Shown here: positions 28,701 through 43,700 of the stretch, in pieces
How positions within the stretch are numbered: position 1 is the stretch's first letter
Layout: the number at the start of each line of letters is the position of its first letter
Source: Pyrocephalus nanus
Taxonomy: Eukaryota > Chordata > Aves > Passeriformes > Tyrannidae
Reading direction: 5' to 3'
Assembly: GCA_038380795.1 (NCBI GenBank)
Contig: CM076261.1
Location: 7,756,556 to 7,820,555 of the forward strand
Length of the DNA: 64,000 bases
The notes under the pieces: generated by a model
The model's database searches: none
What the model saw: the letters and a program-made list of their open reading frames with translations, nothing else
Told to the model about the DNA's origin: nothing
Position numbers and translations under genes: made by a program

Positions 28701-31700
28701 CCTAAAGCAACTCTTCTAGACTAACTCTTCTTTATGGCCAAAGGAAGACCACACCATGAGTTTGGCTTGTCAGTTTAGATTCATCTAACCCAGGCAACCA
28801 GGTTGATGGCAAGCCAACAGAATACTTGATTCTTAAGAACAAAGGGATCACGCTCATTTTCTCAGGTGAAAAGCCTTAGTGTATGGCTACTACTGCACAT
28901 GTCCAGAAAGCCATCTGTTCTGGGTTGAAGTTGATATGAGAGTACATCCAGCAGGCGACTTAGGGTTGCACTGCTGAGGTAACATAGAGCAGCAGAAGGT
29001 GGAAAATTATGTCAGCTCTGAGCCATCCCTGGAAGAAGTCAGACTGAGCTAGTGAAATTCATGGAGACTTCTGGCTGACTTCATAGAGACCTGTTCATCC
29101 AGTGGTACCAAACAGTGTCTCAAAAGTTGTAATTCTCAATAATCTTCCACACTTCTTTTAGAAACCTCTAAAATGAGATACAAAACAATTAATTGACTTG
29201 CTCAAAAGCAAACAAAAGAAAATGAAAAAAAGACTAGGGTTTATCTTCTGTCAAAGGTTGTTTTGTAACGTATAAAATGTTCTTAAATTGCAATACATTT
29301 TTTGTTTGAAAAGTATTTAGATAAAAATATTTTCAATTATTGGATGTCCTTTTATTTCAAGTCAGCCAAATAGAAGTATATGATGTTATCCTAGCTACAT
29401 CTGTAAGATCTGTTAAAAATTTTCAGCAGTGAGCTTGTTTGGCTATTTCATTTTATATCCAAGAGGTTTCACTTCAGAATTTATGTCTGCCTTATCACCA
29501 TTACTTAGTTCAGGATTAATTTTAAATTAGAATATATAATACTGCTCTTCACTAATGACAATCCATGCAGGGCATAGTCAGTTAAATCACCTTCTTGGTA
29601 AGAGTATTTCAGAATCAAAGGAAATTGGAAACTTTGAATAATCAGTGTTATTTAAACTGCTCTGTACAGACTATAAAGTGTATTTCACAACCAGCTCACA
29701 TATTAAGTCTGTAATATTACTCCTATTCCAAACCTCTAAGTAAATGAATTACTGTCCTGGCTTCCATACTGCCTTTAGCTAGACATGTCACATTGCCAAA
29801 TTGCTAAATATACAGCTTCAAAAGTCACAATTTGGGTTTGTTAGCCATCCACTACCTACACTGTTTGTTGTATTTAGAACTACCAACAACAACTTTCCAC
29901 CTTAATTTTTAATTCTAAGTTTCTCACATTAAACTGGTTTATGTTTAATGGAACTAGAGGGTGGAAGTTGATAATACTCTTCTCCAAATCTCTAAAATTA
30001 TTAGTAAAATAAATGTGTTTGAAACAATTGGACAGTGTACCTTGGGATGAATAGATTAAACCAGAGCATTTTCATTGTGTCTCTGGCAATCACCCCTTTA
30101 TCTCATCTTGTGATGAACATCTGTATTTTTTGGCATGTGGTTAGTATATAAATGGGGGGTGTATCTGAACAAACTCTCAATTATAATTCTGCTCAGATGA
30201 GAATTCAAAATTATGTTTTCTGCTTTGAGGACGATATTTACTGTTATGGTAGCAACTGTGGGGGGAAAAAAAAAGTAATGCATTTAATATTCAGTTCTGG
30301 AATCGTGTATCAATTATTTAGCTAAACCTTCTGTTAGCAGGCTTTTTTTGTAAAACATGTACCAAATGTTTATAAAATGGAAAAGAGATTCATCAAGTTA
30401 CGATAGATAAAGCTGTGCTAAAAAGAAAAAATGAGCATATGTTACCCTGAGTGTTTCTCATATTTAATGAGTAAAACCATATTCTATTTTGTTGCAATTG
30501 TCTTTCCTTGTGCAAATAAAGGCCCTAATCCAAAAAGCATTTATAAATGTGATTTTTGTTTGCACTATTTAATCTACTTCTGTCTTTAAGACATCTTTGC
30601 ATTTATTTGAGTGGTCCTGGAGACAACGGAAGATGGATCTTTAAGCATTCACTTAAATTCTGGCTGACCAGGAGTCCATGGAGTTCCCAGGTCCCGAGCT
30701 CAGTACATGCAGAGCATTGCAGAACAAGAGCCAAAAGTAGGAAAAACGCCTGAATTAAAATAAAGTTGGGTTTGGGTGGGTTTTTTCCCTTCCAATGAGT
30801 GAATCATCAGTTGGTCTGTGGCTCTGACTGCAGCTCTGGCACCATTCCCATGGCTTTTACAGCCCCTATTCCACTTGGGAGAGTTTTCAGGAAATTGTGT
30901 TGTCATGGATCTTTCTGCTCAGCTCCAGTCTGCTCTGTGTCCAAAATCCCCTGTGCAGCAGAGTAAGAAATCCCTGATGGGCCCAAGTTGCATGAGACAC
31001 AAAAGGCTATAACTTCTGTGCAACATCCCCCAATGCTTTACTAATTATTCCACTGTATCATCTTAAATAAGGTTTAAAAAACAGTGGAAGCAAATCCAAC
31101 ACTTGAGGCATAATAAGATAGGGGCTATGCTCTTCTAAATTAGTCTTTCTGAATGTCCTTAGTTCTTAGTCATAATCCAGACTGTCTAAACTTAGCAAGT
31201 TAGAAACAGGCATGTTTTCCTTCAAGGCTGAGCAATTCAGTTCATCCAGGGTTGCGCTTTTTTCCCCCTGCTTGTTTATTTTCCTAAACTAGAGCTGTTT
31301 TGAGGATGGCAGGTGCCCGTCAGAAAAAAACAAGGCTGAAGTTAGCAACAAAGAGACGTGCTGATCCGTAGTGCTGTGCCTAGGGTCACCACTGCAGCTG
31401 CTCCCTTCCTACGTGTGCTGGCTGTCTTCGTGTGCTTCAGGTTCCACCTATGGAACGGATATGTGAACAGGCAGGAAAAGGGAATCGACTCCAGAGAAGG
31501 GGTTGTCAGTGTGCTGCTCCAGCCCAGAGGCAGTGTGAAATGCCTTATTCTTCATGGAGAGACAATAAATCGTCTTAGCCGTATGTAGGAAAACCCTGTT
31601 TCAAAGAGTTCATGCCAGTGACTATAGAAGGGTCAGTTTGCTGGCCTGAGGGATTTGAACAATGTGAATTTTCTGGATTATTTTAACAATACGGACAAAA

Positions 31701-34700
31701 CAGTGAGCTTTCAGTGTTTTTCACTTAGCTTCTATCAGAGAATTTTTGGAAATACATGCAAACAAGATAAGATCTGAATAAATATCAAGTAGATGCAAGA
31801 GTAGATAGAAACAGTAACCACTAAACTGCTTGCAGCAATGTTTAGTGCTTCTGAAATGCTTGTTCATTGCTCACAGTGGATAGATATGCTTTAGACATAA
31901 ATACGCCTTTGTCAGAGATCCTGTCATTTAGGCATCCTGGGAATGGCCCTCAGTTTGGCCCTTGGCTCGTGGAAACCTTCTCATCCCCACTGACACCCTG
32001 TCAACTTGCAGGCTGTTGAGCGTGGTGGGGGGAGCAGTCTTGCTACCCTTGCCCCAGTACAGGAGTGCTGAGCACTGTGAGAACTGTCCAGTATCCCAGC
32101 TCCAAGCCTCTTGCTATGGAAGGGAACTGTATAGACTGGTGTTTGCGACTTGTCTGGAAACCACCCTTAATACCAGATGAAATGTGAAGACTATCAAGAA
32201 TTTTTCTTGGCCAATACTAATGCAGTTACTGGGTCTGAAGACAAGCATAGAAAAATAAATAAAAACCTGCTTATAAAGCTACCTGAACTTCAGCTTTGCT
32301 CTAGGAGCTTTCCATCAGCTGTGTAAGCAGGAATAAGCTGTTAGGATGCTTGTATAATTTTGTGGCTGAGAGCCAGGGCTTCTGACCGGGCTACTCTTTT
32401 TCTCTGAAGAGAATCCTGATGTGTGGCTGTGTTTTTCCAGCCTTTCAGCTCAGTTCTATTCGGATTTAAATTTTATCCTGCTAATGAGTCAGAAAAAGGA
32501 TCATAACTACTGACCCTGCCTGAACGAACTTTTTATTTTATCAGCCAATGTCACTATTATAATGTGGCAAGCACTCTCTTCTATCGAGACAGTAAAGAGG
32601 GGTTGTACATGATTATAACTTACATCCTTGAAATAAATTCTGAGAAAAGTATTTCCTTCTGCCTGACAGGACAAGGTTTGACTCTCTGCATAATCCTTTA
32701 TATACTGAACCTGGATGTTGTATAAATAAATCATTTGAATCATGCATTACAGTTTTCACCATATGCTTATACGTGCATTCATCTTTTGCTCAAGACTAGA
32801 CATGATAGTAATCCAAATATTTTGGTATGAAAATGGATTTGAGAAATACTCTTACCAGTGGTGAAGTTTAATTTTTTAATTTTTTAATTTTTTAATTTTT
32901 TTTATCAGTTTTCTGTTGAATATTTGAAGTGTTTGGGGGTTTTACGCAACCCATTTAAGTGCATATTTAAGTAAGCCAGATTTACATGTATTAAAAGATC
33001 CATTTTAAATTTTCCCTTTGGTGGGAAAAAGACAGAAACCATTCCATGCAGCAGATGTGTAACAGATGCCACTCCTAGCATGTACTGCACTACTGGATGA
33101 TGCCCAGATGCAGTGGTGATAGCATAGCTACTAACATGATAAAGCAGAGTGAGAGATGTAAGTAATGTGTTAGCTTCCCTGCCCACCACTTTGTCCACAC
33201 AAAATGGGAAGGAGGAGAAAATTCCGAAGCCTGTCAGCTATCTACATTGTCTCATACAGTCCCCACAATGACCCACTTTAAAAAAATAGCAGAACAGTTG
33301 TATACAGTAAGTACTGTGAAGTCCATCCCGTCTAGACCACAGCAGGGCTTAGAAAATCTGAAATACAGTTCAAAACATTCACCTCCTTTCCATCTCTCAC
33401 GATGAATTTGACAAGAAGACAAAGTCCCAAAAGCCTAGTGATGGCAGTATGGGAGAAAAAGGAGTTAGTCTCACCTAACCTCAGTCATTAAAAAGCCAAA
33501 CACCTAGGTTAAGGCAGTCATTTAGCCTTTTTTCATAGTTAACAAAAATAAATGCACCTCTAGAAGGCATTAGTCCTACTCATTGTAGGTTGAGCTAAGA
33601 GTGATGAATCCTAACCATGGTCATTGAGGTTGTCTAGTGAATTAATGTTAAAGCCTGGATATAAAACTAACTTCTTGACTTCAGTCATTGAGTTTTGCTA
33701 TTTGATCTCTCATCAGTTCCTCTGGAAAGTTAATCTGAGAAAATGGGTACTTTTCTAACAGTAGAGAATCATAAAATATCCTGAGTTGGAAGGAACACAC
33801 AAGGTTTATCAAATTCCAACCCCTGACCTTGCACAGAACAGCCCCAAGAGTCACACCATGTACCTGAGAGCGTTATGCAAATGCTTTTTGAACTCTGTCA
33901 GGCTTGGTGCTGTGACCACTTCCCTGGGGAGCCTGTTCCAGTGCCCAACCACCCTCTGGGTGAAGAATCTTTTTCTAATATCCAACCTAAACCTCCCCTG
34001 ACAAAACTTCAGGCTGTTCCCTCATGTCCCATCAATGGTCACCACAGAGAAGAGATCAGTGCCTGCCCCTCCGCTTCCCCTCATGAGGAAGTTGTAAACT
34101 GCAATGAGGTGTCCTTCCTGTCTGCAAAACACTTTCATTTTAGAAGAGAGTAAGATATTTTTGAGACAAATCACCATCTGGAGGTTGAGGAAAAAAAACC
34201 TTCTGGTGGTAGTTGTTCCTCTGAGCACACTTTGCTTTGGAAAGCACAGGAAATGAACTGTTACTGTAACTGAGTTGTGCAGGGTATAAATATCCCTTGT
34301 GCTTCATACAAATTTGCCTTACTTCACTAACCACAACACAAAGCTTACCTGCAACTCTGAAAACTGTCTTAAAAAATGAAGAGGCAATGTTCCTTAAACA
34401 TTAATCATTTCCATGTGCAGAAAATGTGACTGTTATGTGCGTTATTGCATTCTAAATCAGAAATCATTGCACAGAATACAGAATTAATTCAGTGTGGACC
34501 TTCTAAAATAAATGAACCTTAATTTCTTTTGTATATTTTAAAGGTCAAATGCTGCAAGTACTGGCCAGATGACACAGAGATATATAAAGACATTAAAGTT
34601 ACCCTAATAGAAACAGAGCTCCTGGCTGAATATGTGATTCGAACATTTGCTGTAGAAAAGGTAAGTTTCCAAATTCAGTTTTCTTAAATACAGTGGTGTC

Positions 34701-37700
34701 TGCTGAAGTAACTTATATATAGATTCGAGGAGGGAAAGTTAAACCTTTTAACTGACATCCCGGATTTGTAGCTATTTTTGGGTAAACGACTACCGCCCTC
34801 TTATGGTAAACTGTGTTTTTCTTTAAATGCAGCAACTTCTCTGTGCTTTTCATCACTGTTGGCCCCTGCCTGAGTTACTAAGTGTTCCAAGTTAGTTCCT
34901 TGCCTAGGAGACATCAAAGCCTCCCTCCCAACAATCAGTTGAAAAACACATTCGTGCTTCTTTCCCATCTTATGTTCCCTGCAATCATTTTCTGTCTGTA
35001 CCAGAGGCTGCATGCAACATTATTCAGAAGTGGTGGAGAATGCTGTTATCCGTTGGGCCGGTGTGTTCCTGCTCTGCAGAGATATAGGTGTAACAAACTA
35101 CTTTTCTTCTCAAAGCAATTTACCTCTTCGTGTGGAATCTGTCTTTATATGGAGAATTCAAATCAGTGTGTTGCATTACTGTTTATTAGAATAATGCCAT
35201 GAATTTGTTCAATGCTTACTAGAACTTGTAGCTCTCCCAAACAGCTTACAATATATGGAAAACATGCAATTAACAAAGAAGGTACTTACTGAAGTGAGCA
35301 GGGTTATTCAATGGTGTCATGCATTTTGTGTCAATTCAGCAGTTTCATTCAGACTTCAGTAAAGGACAAAAATGTTTTAATTGTACACATCAGGACTCGT
35401 CTGAGTTGCAGAACACCAAGGAAAGAGCCTCTCTGGAAGACTAGATATTCCTAATGGCACAACAATGTTATGTTCCCTCAGTACCACCATGACTAGATTT
35501 TCAATTAATAAGCTTAGAAAACTCCTTTAGATTTAGTTGCAGTTCTTGTGATATTCTGGTTCTCTCTAATGATGAAATAGTATTCAATTATAGTTTTGAA
35601 GAACATAATATTTAGCATCAAAGAATTCTGCACCCAGGTAGATGAAACTGCCAAAAAGACGACCCAACAGGGTCTCTGTACATACATTCAGAGTAACAAT
35701 GGAATTAGGTTTTTTCCTGTTTTATTCTTCAATCTAATACTTAAATATGCATCAAAACAGCAACCTGAGGCTAATGATAATAGAATTACGTGGTTTGAAT
35801 GAACTCAAATATTGTATCATGTTTACCACTGTACATATTGTACATTGAATTCATTCGAGCCTGTTGTTTCCTTGCATTTAGGTATTTTTAATAAACAGAT
35901 GAGAAACGGTGGCTACACTTTGAAGTAGCTGAAGCACTGGTTGATTTCTATTCTGCAAATTTTAAGCTTATGCTTTGATGTTAGCTTTTCACTTCTTAAC
36001 TAGGACTGAAAAAAAAAGACCTAGAGGATTTTACAGTTGAACATAACCAAACTGCCTTGAATAAGTGCATTAGAACAGATAGAGATAAAAGGCACTAAAC
36101 ATTTTATTTCTTTTAAAAAATCTCCATTTGAAAAGATTTTATTTAGACACTGCATTTTAATAGTTGGTAGTTTTTCAGTAAGCCTCTAAAAGCAGTGTCA
36201 GTGTAGTTTGAGTAAAGTACATTTGTTTTTACCCTATTTTCCGTATTTTTTAACTCTTCCAGTGGTACTGGAAGGTCAAATCCACCATATTACTCAAGTT
36301 TATATTTTTGATGTACTAGGACTGATGCTTTTCAGGTTCTCTGTGTCAAGCTGCATAATGAGACAGAAAGCACTCTGAGCAAACATGCAGATAATACCAA
36401 GTGAAAGATGGTGTTGGAACACTTATCATTGGATCCTCAATTCCAAAACACTTGAAGATTTGGCTGACAGGAACTTTTGTAATTCAACAAAAAAAAGTTG
36501 CAAGGTTCTGTGCCTTAAGTGGCCTAACCCCCTGTGTCAGTACAGGCTGACATCTGGGGACAACATCTGAAATCCAGAATAATTATGGATTTAGCACATA
36601 TGAGCTGCAAAGAAGAGGGTTAAGGGAACTAGCCTTGTTTGGTGTGGTAGAGATGAGGAGGAAGGGTAAGCAAGATCTAATTTCAGCCTGCAACTACCTC
36701 AGATATGTTTAGAAAATCAGAGGCACCAAATTCTCCACTTTTGTCTCGGTGGTAGTAGATGGCAAAGAAAGGGTCAGTGGCCAAGAACTTGCAGTATGGA
36801 AAGTTTGCACTGGAGACACTCCTTCAGGAGGAGGGCAATACAGTGCTGGAACAGGTTACCCAAAAAGTTTGTAGAATCTCCCTTCTTGGAAGTCATCAGG
36901 GCTCGGCTAGGCAGATGTAGTAGAGTAGACCCACTCTGAGTTGGAAGTTGGACTGCAGACCTCCAGAGGTCCCTTCTGACCATCTTTTCTGTTTCTTGAT
37001 GAACACCTCACATGCTCCTGAAGTACAACATAGAAGTTGATTTGTTTGAAGAGAAATTGATCACTTATTTTATTTTTTTTATGGCTATTGAATAGTAGGG
37101 GAAAAATGCTAGGAAAATTAAACCCAAAAGTGCAGCCTGATTCTGAAGACCACTTCCTAGATACACTTTGCATTGTGTGAATGAGCAGTTCCTTTGGAGC
37201 AGTTCCTTTACAGCACAACAGTTAACTCAGATGAATTGGTCGGATAATAACACAGAGCAGCATAAGCATTTGCAGCACTTTAACATCCTAGGGTTTGTTA
37301 GCAATATACACCATTTTATGTTTGTTTCAGTGGAAAGAAAAAGTAAAAAATAGTCTTTCCAAGCTGAGCATATGCTTTATGATTCACACAGTTGTGGTGC
37401 TATTTTGGGTTTAGAAACCAGCAGGAAACTACAGACATGAAAATCATTCTTTTAGAGGTATTAAAAGAAAACTCATTATAAAAGTATCCTATATGCAAAA
37501 CCTTTTCTAAGGAGCTGTTATCAGTGATAGGCAAAAAGGCAGTCAGCATGACAGACAGCCTTTTCAAAACTAATGCACAAGATACACAGAGCATAATCTA
37601 ATCCAGGCAACAGCTGGGCACATTGTTTTGGAGGTGCAGTTTGCTTTTTGTAAAGTCTTTGAAAATTTGGGCTGCATGCAGCATGAAGAATTTGTATGGG

Positions 37701-40700
37701 GCACTCACTTTGGTCTTCAGCTTGTATAGTCATGGCATTGCTATATTCTATGGGATCTTTGTTTCTTAGGGGATCATGGGCAGTTGTTACAAGCAATATA
37801 AAAGTGTTTGAGACATGGATACCCCACCTACACACAGCTATTTAAGTTGAAGGCCTTGTTTACAGTAGCAAAGAGATGTATTAACTAACACACTCTAAAA
37901 TCCCCAGAGTACAGAGACCAAATTGCATTCGAATGTGTTTGCTAGACTGTCTTAAAATGCAAATTGTTTTGTCTATTCCTGGGCTTCAATATGCTTTAAA
38001 ATTGGTTTTTAGGCAATAAGGTCATTTATGTTACAAGGATGTGGTTTCCTCAGTCTACACCACTGTTGCATGTGCTCTGAATCCTCTCCCTTGCCTGCCT
38101 TTTTGTGTCACAGTTTCCGAGGGAGATGAGACATTCCTCTGAGCAGATGCCCTGCCTCCACAGAACCCCAGCCTGAGCTGTCAGAGTATCAAAGACTCCA
38201 AGATACACCAAATCATCCCCAGTCATGTGACACTGGCATGGTCAAAGTTTCTCACCCATTGAAAATCCAAGACTATGCATACTAGTAATAAATTAGGAAG
38301 CTTATGTTACTTATTATGCAAAGGGAGTAAGACCTTCTGTATGCAAACCAGCCCAAGACAGGAAATATGTCTTTAAGAATAAAACTGTAAACTACCAGTT
38401 ATTAATACTGTAGACATTAAGGCCAGCCTAAGCATGATATGCCATAATTTTGCTGTTTGCTGATGAAGTATGTATGATGGCCTCCAGACTGTGGATTTCT
38501 CACAAGAATAAACTAACTGGCAGCTAAATTTTTAGAAGGGGAAGGGAAAATACAAGCACTAAGAAAATAAAACTTAGCATACACACTTCTAATATCCAGA
38601 CTGCTCCCGAAAGGCACGTGGGAAATTACTTACACGATTGGCTTCTCATTCATCCCTGTCTCACTGTATCCATATCCTTGTGGATTGTAGCAAATCACCT
38701 GAAGGTTTAGCATGTAGAGGGCTACAAATGCAGCCCCAATGATTGGAGGTGCAAAAAGGTTTCTTACTATTCAGCTGTTTCTTTCAGACCAATGAAGGAG
38801 ACAAATGATAAGGAAAATTATGCTGAATCTATAGTTCCCTGAAGTCAGCAGCAAAACTCCTGTGGAGAGCAGAGGGGAAAAAAGTCATCTGTGCTCCATG
38901 TTCAGCCTTGCTGCTGACCTATTCTGTGATCATGGCATGCATCTTAGGGCCACAGTTTGCAAAGCAACCTAGTGCTTAAATATAGAGATGAGCATCTGTC
39001 TTGTTGCTAAAGGTTTCTAGTGCTTACTTAATTTTGTTGTAAGGCTTTGAAACCAGTTGATATCTAACCTTTGAACTTGCTCTCATGCTACGAGAGAGCT
39101 CTCCAACAGTCTGTACAGATTGTGTTGGTAGGGGGTGGATGCTTCTCAGCAAGGCTCAGGCTTTTGAAGTTTTCAACCCTTGCCTTTTCAACAGAGAGGT
39201 GCCCATGAGATTCGAGAAATACGTCAGTTTCACTTCACGGGCTGGCCAGACCACGGTGTACCCTACCATGCGACGGGCCTGCTGGGATTTGTACGGCAGG
39301 TCAAATCCAAGAGCCCACCAAATGCTGGCCCTCTGGTTGTTCACTGCAGGTAGGTAACATAGAAATCTCTCTGTTGTGTTTTGTGCTAAACCCAGGACCT
39401 ACTTTTGCTTCTCCTGTACTTTGTTATCCCCGCACAGGTTGCTGAGGTTGAGCTCTACCCACAATAACTATAAATGAGAATACGTATATATGAAATATAT
39501 ATGTATGCAATATATTGGTTCTGAAGTCCTGCAAATGCCTGGCTCCAATCATCCAACTGATTGAGTACCTGTGAGATGAACCATTACACCTCACATTTCC
39601 AGTACACGCTGCTAAACGTTAACTGTGCTCTTCTTTTACTTCAGTGCTGGTGCTGGCAGAACTGGATGCTTCATTGTTATTGACATCATGCTAGATATGG
39701 CAGAAAGAGAAGGTGTTGTAGACATTTACAATTGCGTGAGAGAGCTTCGATCCCGGAGAGTTAACATGGTGCAGACAGAGGTATTGTTCAATCTACTGGA
39801 ATACTGCTTTGCAAAAAAAATATTCTTGCAGCTCATAGAGATAAAGCTTTGTAGTTCACATCCTCCAGAAAGTAATTTATTCAATCATATGCAGAAAATG
39901 ATCCCCACACAAACCTGAAGAATTCCTGACCAAACAAGTGCACAGTTTAACTGCATTGAAGGTTCACAGTGGGATTTAAAAAAAAAAAAAAAAAAAAGGA
40001 AAACCACAAGTGTTTCTTCTCTGGGAAGGATTCATTCTGGAGTACATCTAGTTGAGGCTCAGTTATGTGATAGCACCTACAGATCTGCATAGAGGAATGA
40101 GAATACCAGAAACATTCTGAATTTTATTATAGAGTAATTTATTATAGAGTGTTACTTGTAGTTAGTTTAAGTCAGTCTTTCTGTACTATTTTCTAAGTGA
40201 GTAGGATAGTTTTATTAGCTGTGGTTTTCCTTCTGGTCTTGCTTCAGTGCTGTTAAACTCAGGAGAGAAGTAGAGACTGTATTAGTTGTTATTTTTTATT
40301 TACCAAAATACTAATAGCCTAGGCTCTCTATGTCAGTAACTATATATTTTAATTACTTTACCAGGAACAGTATGTATTCATCCATGATGCTATCCTGGAG
40401 GCCTGCCTTTGTGGGGACACATCTATTCCAGCTTCTCAAGTTAGGTCTGCTTACTATGAAATGAATAAACTGGATCCTCAAACTAACTCCAGCCAAATCA
40501 AAGAGGAATTTAGGGTAAGTGGTGGCTAACACTACCTAGAAGCCATACAGTTTATTTATACTACAGACTTCTGTTTAAGTGCTTATTTATAACTATGGGA
40601 ATTTTGGACCGGGCTGGGAGGGAAAGACTGCAAAAAAGGAAAAATAACATGTTTCTCATTGCTATTGAGTGATGCTGAATCATGAAAGGATGCAGTGTGG

Positions 40701-43700
40701 AAGTAGTAAAATACTCTTTTTACTCGAGGGAAATATGTCAGTTCTTTCCACTGTCCTTTCTCCAGAAGGCAGGCTACTCTGCAGCTGTCTTTGAGGTTAT
40801 TTTTCAGATCTGTTTGCTTACAGGATTTTTTTTTCTTCCAAACCCTGCTGACTGTGATGTGTTTTCGTTTCTCTGCATATTGATTCCCACTGAAACTGAA
40901 TGCTGAGCTGATCTATTCTTAAATATTTTGGGTTGCTTTCACTGCTGTGTTAATTTTTTCTGTCGTATTGTTTACTCTTTTTGAAAGACTTTAAATATGG
41001 TGACTCCGACACTGCGTGTAGAAGACTGCAGCATAGCGCTTCTACCACGAAATCATGAAAAGAATCGTTGTATGGATGTTCTGCCTCCAGACAGATGCCT
41101 GCCTTTCCTCATAACGATAGATGGGGAGAGCAGTAACTACATCAATGCTGCACTGATGGATGTAAGTCTCCTCTACATCATTAATAATAAAAAGGGAATA
41201 AGCAGCCTACAAACTGAGCAATGCCAGAAAATGGAGTCAGCATAAGAAGACTGAAATCCTCCTAGCTTGTTTTGTTTTCCAGAAGCATGGCACAAAATCT
41301 TTAAACCTCCGAGTACATTTAGGATCACACATATGTTATGTCACAGCCAAGGTTCCAAAGCCATGCGCAGAGAGCAGTTCAGGGAGTTTTGATAAATTAA
41401 ATCTGTCTGGATTTCTCCCTAGTGCTTGAATTTTTAACCATCTGGCCTAGGAAAACAAGAGTTACCTATTAAGAGACTAAGGCAGTTAAATAGAATAATA
41501 AGGTTTGCAGCAATATTTCAGTTCCCTTTGTTTATAATTTAAACAGTAATTAACAAAAAAGTAATTGTCTGTCAGCACAAGATAGTACACAAGCCATTAT
41601 TTCAGTCTTTCTGTTTATTTCTGTTTGAATGAATGGTTCCTCTTCGTGTGTGTGGATTTTTTTTCCAAGTGCATCTATGGTAATTCTAATCTGCTAAAAA
41701 AGTAAAAAGGCACTTCAACTGCCTTTACGGTCTGTAGATATTTGTAGTCTATTTTTGACAATTTAGAGCTATAGTCAGTACAGTTGTCAAACACATAAAC
41801 ACCAAGAAAACATAGGTTAGCAAAGAACGAACACATTGTAAATGGCCTTTTTAAAAAGTGAAGCTAGAGTAATAACAGTTTATAGCAGTGTTTTAATTTC
41901 TTTCCTTGCAAGTTCTCAAAGCCTTTTCCTAAAAAAAGCCTAAGTTCAAAACAGTCCTGTGAAAAGGTAGGAGTAGTATCTTTATGTTTATCTATGCAGA
42001 GAAACTGAGAACAAAAGTTTAAGTGACTTCTCCAGATTCTCACAGTGGGTCAGTGACATTGCATATTAAAACAGAGCTTTCTTAACTGGCAATTTGCAGC
42101 CATGCCCTTACGTTGTCTTCTTTCCTGGAGAGTTCAGCACCATTTGTTCTGAGAATTAGGTAATGCTCAGAAAGAGCAGTGCCTTAATAATTGCTTTGAA
42201 GATGCTTCCCTTTTTCACTACTGAAACAGCATCTCTGAAAGAGGGATTATAGAATCATAAAATATCCTGAGTTGGAAGACACCCGCAAGGATCGTAGGAT
42301 CACAGAATTGTTAGGGTTGGAAGGGACCTTCAGAGATCATATAGTCCAACCTCCCTGCCAAGGCAAGGTCACCTAGAGCAGGTTACACAGGAAGTCCTCC
42401 AGATGGGTTTTGAATGTCTCCAGAGAGAGAGAGAGACTCCACAACTTTCCCTGGGCAGCCTGTTCCAGTGCTCTGCCACCCTCAGCGTAAGGAAGTTCTT
42501 CCTCATGTTCAGGTTGGAACTTCTTGTGTTTTAGTTTATGGCCATTGTTCCTTGTCGTGTCACTGAGCACCACTGAAAAGAGCCTGGCACCATCCTCTTG
42601 GCACTCCCTAAGTCGAAGTCCAAATCCTGCCCCTGCACAAGACAGCCCCAAGAATAATAACACGTGCCTGCAAATAGCTGATCAGATTGTATCTCTGCTG
42701 TGGTACAAATGCTTCAGTTCAAGGCCTTTAGAGACTTCCCTGCCCTCCTTAATGAAGGCAGCAGCACCCCATCCCAGCAATGTCCCCAGTATGGCCACCC
42801 TAGCCTTCTACTCAGGAGTGAAAATGCTAGCTTGAGATCCACAGTAGAAAAGTTCCAACAAACAGCTCCATCGATGACATACTCTGGTACTAAAAGAAAC
42901 AAAGAGCTCTAAAATTTATCCCCTGGGTATCCTCAGTGCTGTCATATAGACCAGAATTTCAATAATATTTCTGAAAAATAACTAGATATTTCCTTTCACA
43001 GGCATCATTCAAATTTAGAGCTAAATGCAAACATCGAAGATTAATCTGTCCATTAGCAGCTCAAAACAAACCCGTTGCTCAAAATTTTGTAGGAGTTGAA
43101 TTGGAAGCAAAAACCTCTGATGATTTTACTCTATGCCTGTGGCATGAAATACATTTTAGAAATATAACATCTGCAGAAGTTATATTCTGCCCAAATGCAG
43201 TTTATTAACTTTGAAGCATATAAGATCTCAAGAAAGAGCTGAAAACAATATATTAATTATATAGAAAATAGAAATAATGCTTTCAGTCCCAAAGTTTTGG
43301 GGCTATGACTGACATTCTGCTAAATGGATTTTTACCTCTTAACATCATCTCATTACTTCTTTGCAGAGCTACAAGCAACCATCGGCTTTTATAGTTACAC
43401 AGCATCCTTTACCAAATACCGTCAAAGATTTCTGGAGACTGGTCCTAGATTATCACTGCACTTCAATAGTTATGCTGAATGATGTAGATCCTGCACAAGT
43501 AAGTCCAGAAAACTGCTTCATTCAAAAGAGGAGTGCTTCAGAATTTCAGAAGAGCTTTAGGATGTAATTAGTTTTATAAAACAACATTCAATACTTACAT
43601 GCTAAAAAATTGATCTGTAGCTTGCGGATACACTTAGGGAAAGAGGAATAAATCAGACCACAGGCAGCAGCTTCACCAAAATCTTAAAGCACACACACAT

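Larger units (their letters stand above)
22047..34543 (+). other. PTPRK: PTPRK intron, 12.5 kb
   Basis: The intron holds a CpG-enriched, motif-dense stretch at about 23580-24850, a TAAT-motif cluster near 25985-26030, an AT octamer repeat at 32868-32903 and a CR1 at 33763-34125. The longest ORF here (26468-26890, 140 codons) shows no domain and is rejected as a gene. Elsewhere I see only AT-rich intronic sequence. Confidence 0.8.
41162..43366 (+). other. PTPRK: PTPRK intron, 2.2 kb, repeat-rich
   Basis: Holds a MIR/L2-like fossil (41905-42110, minus) and a nested pair of CR1 elements (42248-42672). ORFs within the CR1 region (42373-42663, 42524-42835) are repeat translations, not genes. It ends TTCTTTGCAG. 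Confidence 0.85.

Noticed and set aside
39085..39357. 90-codon ORF covering the D1 active-site exon
   Set aside because: It reads the exon in the wrong frame. The real frame starts at the acceptor at 39195 and gives the WPD and HC motifs.
42373..42835. Overlapping ORFs of about 100 codons on both strands
   Set aside because: They are wholly or partly translations of the nested CR1 3' regions and contain no reverse transcriptase or endonuclease motif.
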